From Coptis chinensis (Eukaryota; Streptophyta; Magnoliopsida; Ranunculales; Ranunculaceae), in the NCBI GenBank assembly GCA_015680905.1, contig CM027378.1, positions 76,785,501-76,849,500 on the forward strand: a DNA stretch of 64,000 nucleotides, in the 5' to 3' direction. A program made the translations under genes and the position numbers. The notes below the pieces were generated by a model. That model saw only the letters and a list, made by a program, of their open reading frames with translations, searched no databases and had not been told where the DNA came from. This document shows positions 10,681 to 22,371 of the stretch, piece after piece (within the stretch, counting starts at the first letter, position 1; every line of letters starts with the position of its first letter).

Positions 10681-12544
10681 GATGATGAAATATCGAAATA
10701 TCGGTAAATATCGATAAAATTTGGTGAATTAGATCTGAAGATCTAAAGGGCTCGTCGGACGGCTCAAATGAAGAGTGAGATAAGGGTGGCACTCTAAGAG
10801 TGGCACCCTAGACAAGTGTTGGGTCCCTGGAGGTCGATAACTCACACCCTTAACCTGAGATAAAAAAAAAAGTCGTGTCATAGAAATTGCAACAGTGGTA
10901 TATAAATAGTGTAATATTTCAAGAAAAGAGAAGTTACTTCGAAACAAGAGTAATCAGAGGTGATGTTTAGAGCATTGTAAATTTAGGTTGTGCTCTAAAA
11001 TCTTAAATGGCCAAAACTTCACAACAGCACTAGTCTCAGATAATTGACTGCATTAAGAATTATGGTGTAAAGGATGCACCATATATAGCAATAATTATTA
11101 CACTCATTAGAGGCTTAGAAACCATAGGAACAAGAACCTATATATATGCTATTGATTCATCGAGTTTAAGCAAATATCAAGATTTTCCACGGCTTGACTG
11201 ATTGATATTGATTGATCGTCTCTCAAAGTGTATAAGCTCACGGAATACCTCAGGTTCAAGTGAAGACTAAAGACATCCAAGCTAACTCGATAAACAAAAA
11301 AAATATGTAGTATATCGAAGATGATGACAGATTCCAGCAAAAAAAGAAGAAGATATAAAACCCCTATGAAAAATGCATTATCGTCAATATATTCAATCTC
11401 TCTCACTAATGCAGTTAAGAAAAAAAAAATCAAATCTTTATATTATGGGAATAAGTTGGAATTTGATAAGACATTTTTTATTGTACCATTTCTGTAGGAA
11501 TCTTGATAAGAAACTCTTCTAGTGGTGTGAACTTTTAGGCTTCATAAGCACGGGGGTGTTTCTTCTTTGATATCCCTCCAAATATGGGTTTAATGATTTT
11601 ACAGATCTAACATGGAAGTAAAGATCTCACATCATTTTTGTTAGGTCTTTAGTGGTGAAACCGCCTACCAAATACTCCAAAAGTTCCTCTTCTTAAGTTT
11701 ATTTTACTTGGAAAATCTTACTAAAAGTGTTTTCTGATCCCTTTCACTGAATAACTGATATTTCAAGTAAACTTAAGAAGCCGACACTAGGTGATCCCAA
11801 AGCATCCAGCGGATTAAGGATGGTGAGCACCAAAAGTTCATCCTTCGGGTTGACAACTTTGCGCAATGCCTACCGCAGTGGAGCAGCACCCTTTTCACCT
11901 GTGGATGCCTTGGTTCCTTCTAACACGACGATCACTCTCTCCTTTCTCTGCCTTTTTCGAATCATTGTTATCTGTATTTCCTCCGATTGGTTGGTGGATG
12001 GATAAATATTTTGCTCTAGTGATTTGTTTTATGTACACAAGTGTTTTCCCTGTTTTTCTTACATTGTATCTAGACTATTCCTTTGTCTATGTTTCTTCTT
12101 GTTATTATGATCATGAAGACCAAGGTTACTTCATTGTTCTATCCGGTACATTATATGCTTTTGTTTCTTGCTGTTCCGATTCACCACTTCACAGCCTGCT
12201 TGACTTTGTTACTTGCTATTATAAAATGACTAATGAGTCTAAAAATATGTTTTCTTTCATAGAAACCTATGGTAACTGAACAAGTTGGGCCGACACATAA
12301 CATATTTTACTCTCATTTTGAATAAATAAGTTGATGGGATTTTTTCGCAGAAACGATAATGACAAATTTCGCTTTGCAAGAAACTGAGAAACGTACTACA
12401 TATATGGGCAGATATGGTGGGTGAACAGAAAGTTTGGATCTAGCTCCAGTAAGAAATATACTGCAAACGCATTCATATGCACAAGGAGATAAACTCATTA
12501 TAGTGCCTGGGATATAGGCGCATGCTGACAATATTGCACCAACT
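10681..12544. other. Long stretch without a recognised gene
   Basis: Several short frames exist. The longest, plus 11866-12279 (137 codons), is rich in aromatic and hydrophobic residues. A partly overlapping plus frame at 11820-12005 includes SSFGLTTLRNAYRSGAAPFS. Neither matches a family I know. The region could include decayed exons or UTR, but that is not supported further. A minus frame at 12313-12531 is likewise unrecognised. Confidence 0.35.
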
Positions 12545-12860
12545 CATTTTTTGAATGATATGAACAAAGAATGTTTATAGCTCATGACTATGAACAATCA
12601 TTGTTCATAGTCCAATTGTGATATGAACAAAGAATGTTCATTGCTCATGACTATGAACATAAATTGTTCATTGCTCATGACTATGAACATTGATTGTTCA
12701 TAGTAATGCAGATGGACTATGAACAATCATCGCTCATAGTCCAATTGTGATAAAACAAAAAATGTTCATAGCTCATGACTATGAACATTGATTGTTCATA
12801 AGACATATGGACTATGAACACTCATTGTTCATAGTCCAATTGTTCATAGCTCATACAATT
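12545..12860. repeat. Palindromic minisatellite (ATGAACAATNATTGTTCAT)
   Basis: Repeated units contain ACTATGAACAATCATTGTTC with the following ATAGT, which is nearly self-complementary, linked by TCCAATTGTGATATGAACAA and GCTCATGACTATGAACAT. Major copies of the palindrome start near 12588, 12716 and 12811. The array as a whole could fold into several AT-rich cruciforms or hairpins. Confidence 0.88.
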
Positions 12861-13243
12861 GGGACAACAATTTTACTAATATAAGTTTGATGAAACAAAG
12901 ACATTTCTCCTAATAACAAATGACGGTTTAAAAACAAATGACTTTTAATGGATTATAAAATAATCCATTAAAAAATAAAATAATCCATTAAAAAACAAGA
13001 CAGTAAGAACATAACCAACGGTCCTTCCACACTCAACAAGCATGTCATTCCACACTCTTGTTTTTTAATTTTTCTCGACAATTTCTGAGTCGTTGCTTAG
13101 CAATCTTATTACAAGATTTACACATTCTTCCCCGGATTCTCTAAGGCTTCCTCCCCTCAGGGCCTTTCATTCTCTCCGTTTTCTTCTTCCTCCCCTTCGT
13201 TTGAGAAATGTTGGGATTTAAAACCAAGAGCTGAAAAGAAGAT
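12861..13243. other. Downstream flank of the FRS gene
   Basis: A short tandem of TAATCCATTAAAAAATAAAA lies near 12950-12990. The rest is a pyrimidine-rich stretch. On the minus strand this would be the 3' flank of the FRS gene. No gene seen. Confidence 0.45.
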
Positions 13244-15060
13244 TTAAGAGTTAAAATCAAATAGGATTTTTATCATTGCAAAGATAAAAAAACAAACTAA
13301 ATAAATTACCTGTGAGGTATCAACTATAGGCTCTTCAACTGGAGGTGCTTCATTATTCATTGCCTCCGTTTTGTTGATAGTTTCCTTGAGCTCCGAAACT
13401 CCAATAGACATTTCACTCATCTTCTGAATAAAATATGCATATGTCTCAACACTAGTTGATGCATCATAAGCCAATTGAGTAGCAACCTTGATACAATGGG
13501 CAACTCTTAATGGCTCATGGTCTTCATGACCGACCACTAGTCCACCATCAAACACCGCTCTGTATGTGTTTGCCTTTTTAGGCCCACCGTTTCAAAATAA
13601 AATGATCTGGAATCTCTTCGATGTCATAATGCTGAAAAAGCTTTAAAATGTGAGCACAAAGTAATCCTTCGAACTGAAAATTCTTACATTCATAGTCACC
13701 CTCCAAAGTTCCTCTATTAAAAGTCACTTTCCAAATTGAAGTTTGCTTAATGTCTCTTGTCTTCACCGTATAAATTCCTGTTCCATGTATGTCTATCTCT
13801 TCTCCAACAATTCTATACTTCATCTTAGCCTTTTCTAAATGTTTCTTGAATTTATTGAAAGCACTAATGGTATAAACTTTACCTGCATGCTTGAGGAGGA
13901 AAGCATCCTTAGCCACAATCACGAGAAGTATGTTGATGCGGTAATCAGATTCCCTTTCATTCCCTCGGCTATCGATTCCAAAGACCTCTCATTACCATGG
14001 ACAAATTCCATAAGTGTAGTCGTCGTCGAACTAACGAATTGATCATAATGAGAATTCATTGATTCACTTACGCCCGGTCATTATGCATACCAAAGAAAAA
14101 AATGTCATTGTGATAAAGCCTAACCCAAGACGTCACAGGTTTTTATATATTTCAGTCAACCAAGTATTTTCAGTCAAGTTATACTTCAATAGTAGTGCAG
14201 ACCACCTGCTTTCAAAATCAACAATCCTATATGACTTCCAAATAATATATGTAAGCTCTGAACACAAAACATCGAGCCTATGGTAGGCAAATGATAACTT
14301 CTCTGAAAATTTTTGCATAATGTGCCAAAGACAAAATCGATGTCGAATAGTAGGGAAAACTCTTCTAACTGCTGTAGTCATCGCTAAATCTTGGTCAGTA
14401 AGTATTGAAGTTGGTGGACGACCACCCATAGCTGCAAGCCATGTCTGAAACAACCACACAAATGTCTCTTCTATCTCATCAAGTAGCAGGGCACAACCAA
14501 ACTGAATGGACTGCATGTGGTGGTTGACTCCAGTAAAAGGGGCAAACGGCATACCGTAAACATTAGTTCTATATGTTGTATCAAAAGATACGACATCCCC
14601 AAAGTACTCATATTGGACACGGGACCTTCCATCAACCCAAAAGAAATTTACTACTACACCTTTTGTATCTAATTGAACGGCATAGTAGAACTGAGGATTT
14701 TCAGCACTCTTCTGCCTAAAATAGTGAAGCACGGCTGTTGCATCATTATCTTTAGGCATTTTTCTCGTCAAACCATAATGGTGGTTCCAACAATGCTTTC
14801 TCCGAAACCCAATCTCATCCCCATGGAAAACGTCTGCCACTTTCCCTACAGGTATACCGTTGTCATGAAAAACCTCTCACAAAAACTCTTTTTGCACCTT
14901 TCGGCATATTTTTGTTACCTTTCATATATTGTCTCTTTGATGGAGTGATTTAAACCATGGCTATGGCGATTTTCAGCCAAACTCACATCATATATATCCG
15001 CAAGTTTTCTTTTTGTAACTCGCATTCTAGCTTGACAACCACATCTAATAGTCAAGTACT
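13244..15060 (-). pseudogene. FAR1-related (FRS) gene, frames interrupted
   Basis: FRS proteins are nuclear transcription factors domesticated from Mutator-like (MULE) transposases. Four blocks lie in the right order. The N-terminal FAR1-type zinc cluster end, RCGCQARMRVTKR...ENRHSHGLN, is at about 14930-15060. The MULE transposase core (14133-14840, 235 codons) includes FWVDGRSRVQYEYFGDVVSF, DTTYRTNVYGMPFAPFTGVN, ILTDQDLAM and RHRFCLWHIMQKF. The segment SESMNS-type reading MNSHYDQFVSSTTTLMEFVH is near 14010-14060. The SWIM zinc finger C-x-C...C-x-H (YECKNFQFEGLLCAHILKLF) and IPDHFILKRWA are at 13578-13922. A C-terminal frame lies at 13244-13555. The blocks are in different frames and part of the N-terminus is missing, so I call it a pseudogene. 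FRS genes can have introns, so some breaks may be splice sites. No terminal inverted repeats were seen, so a host gene is favoured over an intact MULE. Confidence 0.8.
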
Positions 15061-15880
15061 TCTCGAAGCTACACCTTCAATTTCTTCTTTCTTGTTATGG
15101 ACCCCTGGCGTGAGCAAACCAATAGACAACTAGAAGGCAATTCCACACCCGCTTTGTTTTAATCCGTAGTCCTAACACGAATCTCAAATCCCTCCTTTTA
15201 CCAAACTCTCTCAGTAAGTCTTTGCTTCATCAACACTATTAAATTTCATACCTAAGTGTGGAGCAACTAATTTATTAACGCCATTACTTTGAGAATCAAG
15301 ACAACAAGAAGAAGTGCCAACAAAGCTCTAACATTTTCTTCCATTTCTAACAAAAAAGAAACAGAGAAAATATCAAATGACGCAAAATAGATATTAATGA
15401 CTCCCATATATTAAATTGACAATTTTAACGTCTATTCTAATTAGCAAAAAACGATTATGGTATAAAAGAGGGCTATAGAGCAATTCTTCGAGAACAAACA
15501 ACTAAGAATTCTAATTCGAAAAGAAAGCACTTAAGTTCAAAAGGACAATATCAAAGCAAAGAATATTAACTTCTTACAAATCGGAAAAACCAAAAGAACG
15601 ATAAAATAAGATTAACTTACCTTGGTTTACAGAGATGGCTAATTCCAAAAAAATAGTATAGTGATTTTTTGTGAAAAAGAAAGATAATGGGCTCTAATTG
15701 AATAGTCGGGTGATCTTTTGTGAAGAAGAAACCGGGCGGGGTTTCTCTCAGAGAGTGAGTGAGGAAGAGAGGAAGAAGAAGTCTCAGGTGTTTTGTTGGG
15801 TTTTTGTTTTTATGAATAGAAAATCAAAATGACCATTATACCCACCCTGAATTCTTTGTTTGATAAGGAATAGTTCTTGG
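15061..15880. other. Upstream flank of the FRS gene
   Basis: AT-rich DNA with a GA-rich tract (about 15750-15785). It may hold the 5' leader and promoter of the FRS gene, but no definite TATA box or start can be assigned. No other gene seen. Confidence 0.4.
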
Positions 15881-15954
15881 GCGTTGGATGGGTTGTGATC
15901 AAGCGGACGCGACGAATTGTCAAGATAAGTTGTCAATTGGAGCCATCCAAGGTA

Positions 15955-15957
<3 letters not shown>

Positions 15958-16021
<64 letters not shown>
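15958..16021. repeat. (TA)n microsatellite
   Basis: An uninterrupted TA dinucleotide run of about 32 units. The frame that reads through it as Tyr-Ile repeats is not a gene. Confidence 0.98.
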
Positions 16022-16024
<3 letters not shown>

Positions 16025-16349
16025 GATAATCCGTTGGCTTATATGGATGCCCACCATTGATATGTGTTATCCTGATAATCCTCTATCTTGGTATTTATCC
16101 TGATAATCTTCTATCTTAGTGTTTATCATGATCATCCTCTATCTTACTGTTTATCTAGTTAATCCTTTATCTTAGAAAGGAGGTTTCTAGTTGTATATAA
16201 AGGTAACTTCCTCCCATTCAGATTTACTTCAAATGAATAAGAATTCTCTCTATCTCATTCTCTCAATGATTCAATCTACATGTTAAGTTAGTGTTAAGTT
16301 AGTGTGGTGTTTTCTCCAAATCGGTTTAATTCTAACACGTTATCAGCAC

Positions 16350-16821
16350 GAGGTACAAATCATTGAAGGCTCTGGCAGAGCCCATATTATGTTACCAAAT
16401 GGTACTCATATATTCATCAAAGAAGCATTGTTTTCAAGTAGTTCCAGAAGAAACTTACTTAGCTTTAAAGACATCAGAATGAATGGGTACCATATGGAAA
16501 CCATAAGTGAAGAAAACAATGAATATTTATGCATCATCACTAGTGTGGGAAACCAGAAGCTTACACTTGAAAAACTACGTGCTTTCTCCTCGGGATTATA
16601 CTATAACAAAATATTATATATGGAATCACACTCCGTCATGAGGCAGAAGCTCAAATCTAGTAAAAAACTCAAGCTAAGTCTAAAACTTAGTAATCCTAAA
16701 GCGTTAACTATTTGGCATGATAGGTTAGGGCACCCTGGGATGAATATGTTAAAGAAAATAATAGATAACTCTAACGAGCATTCTTTAGCAAACCATCAGT
16801 TAATTTTTCCAAATGAATTTT
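16350..16821 (+). mobile_element. Copia GAG-pre-integrase segment
   Basis: The frame contains GSGRAHIMLPNGTHIFIKEA and ALTIWHDRLGHPGMNMLKKI. The second is the H-x-R-x-G-H-P motif of the GAG-pre-integrase zinc-binding region of copia polyproteins. It ends at the solo LTR insertion. Confidence 0.9.
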
Positions 16822-18345
16822 TGATAAGAGCTCAAAATTATAGTTTTAACCCTTTAACAATATTGCTGTTAGACCAATTATGTGATTAATAATATAGGTT
16901 TATCACTAATTACGTGCTTTTGAGTATTTCAGGCTTTGGAGTTGAATAAATGTAAATTCGTTACTAATTAGGCGCTAAAAGGAGCTAAAGGGATTTCTAT
17001 GAAAGTTCTATGAAGAAAGACCAAGTTTCATGGAGAAAAAGCCCTTAAAAAGCCCAAGTCAAAGCTGTTAAGTGAAAGTCAAACCGGATTAGAAAGCTGA
17101 AGAAAAGTCAACAGAACTTCAAAAGGCCATATCTTTGGACTCATACCTCAGATTTGGGCCCATTTTATATCAAAATGACCGGCTCAGAAAGCTCTTTCCA
17201 ATGGTTTAGACCTTGACTTGATCAGAGCAGTATAAGTTGGTGAAAACTCGCGCTAGAGTAACACAACTAGAATGGAAAGTCTTGGATTCAACAAATTGGG
17301 TTTTGGGCTCGATTTTTCGGCCCAAAACATGACTCCTCAGCTCATGCACAAATTTGGGAATCTAGCTCTTCTATATCAATAGACAAAAGCTTAGCTCTTA
17401 AGCGATCTAGATCTAAACCTAGTTCTAGTTCATAAAATTTAGTTTTGTAATATAGAATTAGTTTTAATTTATTAAATTAGTTTATATAGATTAATCTAGT
17501 TAGTTGTCAATTTTATTAGTTGTGAGAATAAGTTTTGAATTTTAGAATAAATTACTTAGTTATATTTTAATATTTAAATTCGAATTCAATCTTTCATTCA
17601 TAGATTTAGTTGTTTTAAATTGATAATTAGTATTCATAATCTTAGTTCTAAATTAGTTTAAATTTCAATTGTAATCCATGTTTGAATCTTAGACTATTGT
17701 TAATTTAGATTAAGAAAGTTTAATTAGTTATTCAATAATGACTTGTTTTTATTGTTCTTGTGTTAGAAATTATAGTCTAATGAATTCTAGCTAAACCTCC
17801 ATTAATGGGGTTTGATGAAGCTTGGATGAAGACTTGATGTGTTAGTTAGAATTATTGCATTTAAGAGTTCACTTTAGTAGGTTAGTTGATTCGCTATGAG
17901 AATGGGTTAAACTTCCTCACATGCTAATTATTAGTTGGCAGAGATTGCCATGAATAATTAGGGATCACAATTAATCTTAATTGGTTATGATTGCAATAAT
18001 CTACACTAGCATATTAGGAATTTATTTAAGTGAAATCAAATCCCCCTAATCTCTTCTCCATATTCTTCTCTATATTTTATTCAATTCATATTCAATTGCT
18101 TAGTTAAATTAGTATAAGCTAAATTAATATATTTAGTTTCATAGTATAAATCCACCTCTATAAATATTACTCTCACCATTGTTCCCTTGTGTTGATTAAT
18201 TGATTTCTTTATGTCTTGGTTGTTTAGGAGTGGAACGATTTCGTACTCTATATATTGCATAAATCTATATGTGAGAGTAGGAAATACATAATTGATACCG
18301 TAAGAATAAGGTTAGAGTAATTTAGTGAGTTTTTACGGGTTATCA
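16822..18345 (+). mobile_element. Solo gypsy LTR inside the copia element
   Basis: Starts TGATAAGAGCTCAAAATTAT and ends ACGGGTTATCA, the same termini as the other gypsy LTRs in the window. AATTT occurs on both sides (16816-16820 and 18346-18350), consistent with a 5-bp target duplication; one base of ambiguity exists at the left edge. The copia sequence resumes directly after it. No internal gypsy sequence is attached, so it is a solo LTR left by LTR-LTR recombination. Its body is well diverged from the other copies, so it is older or of another subfamily. Confidence 0.88.
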
Positions 18346-18987
18346 AATTTTGTGTATACCGTGTTCACAAGGTAAACTCATCACGAGACCTTCTTTCACT
18401 AAGATAATTTTAGAATCACCAACTTTCCTTCAACGGATATAAGGTGACATTTGTGCCTCACAGTGGACCTTTTCAGTATTTCATGGTCCTCATTGATGCT
18501 TCCCATACGTTGGACATATGTTAGCCTTCTTTCTTCTAGAAATATGGTTTTTGCTCGTCTATTGGCCCCAATCATTAAACTTAGAGCTCATTTTCCTAAC
18601 CAATCTATTAAGTCTATAAGACTTGATAATGCTACTGAGTTTACTTCTCAAGTTTTTGATAACTATTGTTCATCCATAGGGATAGATGTTGAGCATCCCA
18701 TTCCACATGTGCACACACATAATGGTTTGGCTGAATCTCTCATTAAGCGCCTTCAACTTATAGCAAGACCACTACTTATGCAATCTAGATTACCTTTTAG
18801 TGCTTGGGGACATGCTATCTTGCATGCCTCAATGTTAATAAGGATTAGGCCTACAACCTATCACAAATTTTCTCCTACACAACTTGTCACAGGTAATCCA
18901 CCGAATATCTCATACTTGCGTAAGTTTGGATGTGCGGTTCAAGTCCCCATCCCACCACCTCAGCGCACTAAGATGGGCCCCCAATGA
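18346..18987 (+). mobile_element. Copia integrase core segment
   Basis: After the solo LTR the copia integrase continues. FQYFMVLIDAS and IKSIRLDNATEFTSQVFDNY carry the D...D-N-x-x-E-F pattern of the catalytic core. HTHNGLAESLIKRLQLIARP holds the conserved third acidic residue, and FGCAVQVPIPPPQRTKMGPQ closes the domain. Fossil; broken. Confidence 0.92.
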
Positions 18988-19575
18988 AGGTTGGGGATTT
19001 ATGTTGGTTTTAACTCGCCCTCTATTATTTGGTATCTAGAACCAATGACTGGAGATGTGTTTACTGCACGCTTTGCAGATTGCCATTTTGATGAGACAGT
19101 ATTCCCGCCGTTAGGGGGAGATAAGAAAGTTCTTGAAGAACGCCTTGTCCTAGCAGGACAACCCATTCCAAAAGAACGACGAGAATTGAAGTGGAATACT
19201 CCCACTCTGTCTTATCTAGATCCCAGAACTCCTCAGTGTGAATATGAGGTTAGGAGAATATTGCATCTACAAGAAATTGCAAATACATTGCCTGATGCAT
19301 TCAATGATGCAGAAAAAGTGACTAGGTCGCATGTTCCAGCTATAAATACACCTACTAAGGTTAATGTCCCCGTTGGACAAAATTTGAATATAGCTGCAAA
19401 TGAATCTGTTGCATGCTAGAAGCGTGGCAGACCTATAGGCTCCAAAGACTCGGCTCCCCGGAAGAGGAGGTCCACTAAAAAATTATGCCCCAATAATACT
19501 CTAGAAGAAGTTGTGCAAAACACTCCAGAAGAGGTTATGCACGAAATACCCACTTCCTCTACCTACGATAGTAAT
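18988..19575 (+). mobile_element. Copia integrase C-terminal and linker region
   Basis: GIYVGFNSPSIIWYLEPMTG and FTARFADCHFDETVFPPLGG are typical of the region between integrase and reverse transcriptase in this copia group. They are followed by LSYLDPRTPQCEYEVRRILH. The copia sequence stops near 19575, where the LTR of gypsy element A begins. Confidence 0.88.
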
Positions 19576-19580
19576 TAATA

Positions 19581-20555
19581 GGATTCTACGATAGTCGGAG
19601 TCAAGCTTTCATCAAGGCTTCTCAACCCCCTCTAATGGAGGTTTAGCCGAAAATCATTACGCAATCATTTCCGATTAAAGTTAAACTAAACATGATATAA
19701 AGAATTGAAATTTACTAATCTAAATTAAACAATAATTAAAATCTAATTAATAACTAAGAATTGAATAACAAGTAATAAATGAATCAGATCTAACACAAAT
19801 GTAAATGACAAGAATCGAAATTTAACAACTAGCTATTTTATTAATCAAACTAATTAAGAGTAATAATTCTAATAGTTTAATCTAAAACAAGAATTGGATT
19901 TGAAATTAAACTTAATTAAAAACAATTAAATAAAAACTAGATCTAGAAGCTACTTTAATGGCTACTTTTTACTCTAACCTATCTACCATTAACAAAGAGC
20001 TAAGCTTTTGTTTTTAAACTTTCAGATCCAAAAATCGTGCATGGGCTTGGACCCATGTTTTGGGCCAGAGAATCAGGCCCAAAACCCAATTCTTTCAGTC
20101 CAAAAAGGCCTCTTCAGCTGCAGTTGGCTTCAACAGACTTTTCATCCACTTTCGCTCCTCTGATTGGATCAAGGCTTAAACCATTGGAAAGCCCTTTCTG
20201 AGCCGGTCGTTTTGACATAAGGTAGGCCCCATTCCGAGGTCTAAGGCCAAAGATATGGCTTTCGGAAGTTCTGCTGACTTTGTGTGCTGTTTCTGCCCGC
20301 GTCGACTTTTCAGCTTTTGACCGGGCTTTAGAAAGGCTTTGTCTTCTTGAATCTTGGCCTTTAATCACGGAACTCCTTAGTAACCGACCTTTGCTCCTTT
20401 ATCTCGCTAAAGTGGCACATTTACGCACATAATGGACTTTGAAGCCCGAAATGCATAAAAACACGTGTCGATGTTAACTCTTAATTATTACTCACATAAT
20501 TGGTCTAAAAGTATGTGCATTCTGAGGTTAAAACTACAGTTTTGGGCTCTTATCA
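19581..20555 (-). mobile_element. Partial 3' LTR of element A
   Basis: The LTR starts (minus strand) TGATAAGAGCCCAAAACTGT at 20555 directly after a PPT-like CTGTTTGGGGTGGTT. It runs left to about 19581, where copia sequence takes over. It is of the same LTR subfamily as 61444-62953, judged by the shared text around GTAGATAGGTTAGAG downstream of the TATA box. The U5 end is not present. Confidence 0.85.
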
Positions 20556-22371
20556 AACCACCCCAAACAGCATTTTGCTTGTCCTCAAGCAAAGATGAGA
20601 AATTAGAATAAGTGACCAAAAATGGAGTTCTAACTACTCGTTTTTATTTGAGTGCGATTGCATTGACCATATGAAACAAGGCCTTAAACCAATAGGAATT
20701 CCCTAGTGGGCGAGTTATAGCCTCATTGAGAGTTTTCGATGAAGGTACTCACAAACTTCATCTATACTACAAATCGACTAAGAAATAAAACTATTGTTTC
20801 CTTATTCATGCTCTACATTATCTATACCTCTCATTAGCAATGCATATAGAATAATCAAGTCGAAACCTAAGCTAATATATGCATAATAATCAATCATCTA
20901 CAATAAACATATATACAATGAGTAATACTATGAAATGCCTAGCGAGGTTCGTTTTACTGAAACTTGGAATAAGCGTCCTTAAGTAGGTTCTCACAATAAT
21001 AGTCAAGATACAACACTCTGATTTTTCCACTCAAGTTTAAGCTACTCTAGTGCTTGATGGGCACACTTTACCTTACAATCTCAATGACAACATGGAAGCG
21101 GAGTCGATCAAACACATCTGCCACTTACTATCACACTAACCTATTCCTAATTGAGCTAGAGGTCTTTATTAGGTGTTGTGGGGATTAGGAGATGGTTTAA
21201 GAAGGAAGGAAATGGATATTCAAAAGGACAAGTCCGAGATAATAGAGTTTTCATATTATGTAACTTAGAAAAACCTTGTTATTTTCTTTTACTTCTATAC
21301 CTTTGTTTCCATCCCTAGCCATATTTTTCTTTTTCTTTTCTTTGGCTTTTGACTCCCTTTTCTTCTATTTTTTGGAGTTTTTATTTATTTCTATTTTTTT
21401 TTCTTTTCCTTGGATGGAAACTTCTTTTCTTTATTTTCTGAAGCAATTAACTAACTTTTGTTTACACAAGTTTTTCTCTTCTTCTTTCTTCCTCATTCTA
21501 TTCTCAGACTTATTCTAAATTGGGTAGGTTGATTTATTTTTTATTTTGTTTTTGTTTTTGTAACAGGGTAAAGGGATTGTGGTTTATGAAAGGCTAAAGA
21601 AAGGCTCGAGGGGGACTAGCGGAAATAATTCATAGGTTTGAATTTTTGGCTATATCGATCCAAAAAGGGCCTAAATTCTCGCTTAGGATATGGCATAGTG
21701 ATCAAGCAAGTGGACGTGTGATTTCTCTATCCGGATTTTACTTCTCCCTTGTGTCATTTCTCAAATGTTTTAAGCTCATATAAGGCTTTAGGCTATATTC
21801 TCACAGGATTTGTAGAATAAGTACTCTAGCCTAGATTTGAGAAACTTATCGCTAACAATCATAGATACTCATGTAATATATTTATAGATAGATGCAAAGA
21901 TTATTACCTACATATTAACCTAAGTTTCTAACAATTATTCTAATGCAAAACTATTGAGACTTCTAGATTGTTAAGAGCATAGAGAAGGAAAACAATACCA
22001 CTATTCCTAAGTGTGTAGCATGAACTTATTTATTTATATTTTTGAATTTTTAAAATTTTAACTAGAAAACAAACGCATATTAACTCTATCTATATCCTAA
22101 CAGATGCCTTAATTACACGTGTTTCTATGCCCCCCAAAACAAGAAGCATGCTTTGTCCTCAAAGCATTGTAAATAAAGAGGGTAAGAAAAATACCATTGA
22201 ATCGTGTGAAATTCAGGAACATCTGCAAAACAAAGTTAGAACGTACTAATAAAGGAAATAAAACTGACGCAACTCTATATGAGTTCTACCCATTATGGGG
22301 TTAAGAAGAATGAAATTGCTTGGGACATAAGCAGACAGTAACTAGAATGAAAACTTACCTTATCTCCCACA
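20556..22371 (-). mobile_element. 3' untranslated region of element A with two hairpin/G-tract units
   Basis: A non-coding internal stretch between ORF-b and the 3' LTR. It carries the conserved hairpin TTTGCTTG-AGGA-CAAGCAAA (seen reversed at 20574-20593) beside the LTR. A second hairpin, ATGCTTTG-AGGA-CAAAGCAT (22148-22167), is next to a C-run (G-run on the coding strand). Long T-rich tracts (21290-21560) give a false plus-strand frame. Confidence 0.75.

Larger units (their letters stand above)
16030..19575 (+). mobile_element. Ty1/copia retrotransposon fossil, interrupted
   Basis: The left part shows an LTR end (...ATTCTAACA at 16337) followed by CGTTATCAGCACGAG, the conserved post-LTR text of many plant copia elements. 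After it come a GAG-pre-integrase segment and, beyond a solo gypsy LTR, the integrase core and the linker towards reverse transcriptase. The sequence resembles the Retrofit-like copia group. Gag, reverse transcriptase, RNase H and a 3' LTR are not visible in the window. The right edge is replaced by gypsy element A. The left edge of the LTR is not certain; 16030 is approximate. The element is broken, with several breaks besides the insertions, and is older than the solo LTR inside it. Confidence 0.85.

Noticed and set aside
11820-12279. A host gene in the 11.8-12.3 kb frames
   Set aside because: No recognisable family, no clear splice structure, and low-complexity hydrophobic content. Left as unrecognised.
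15888-16103. Frame with Tyr-Ile repeats
   Set aside because: Reads through the (TA)n microsatellite.
21276-21518. 80-codon Phe-rich 'membrane protein'
   Set aside because: Product of T-rich non-coding tracts in the gypsy 3' untranslated region. Similar false frames occur at 37072-37317 and 49732-49947.
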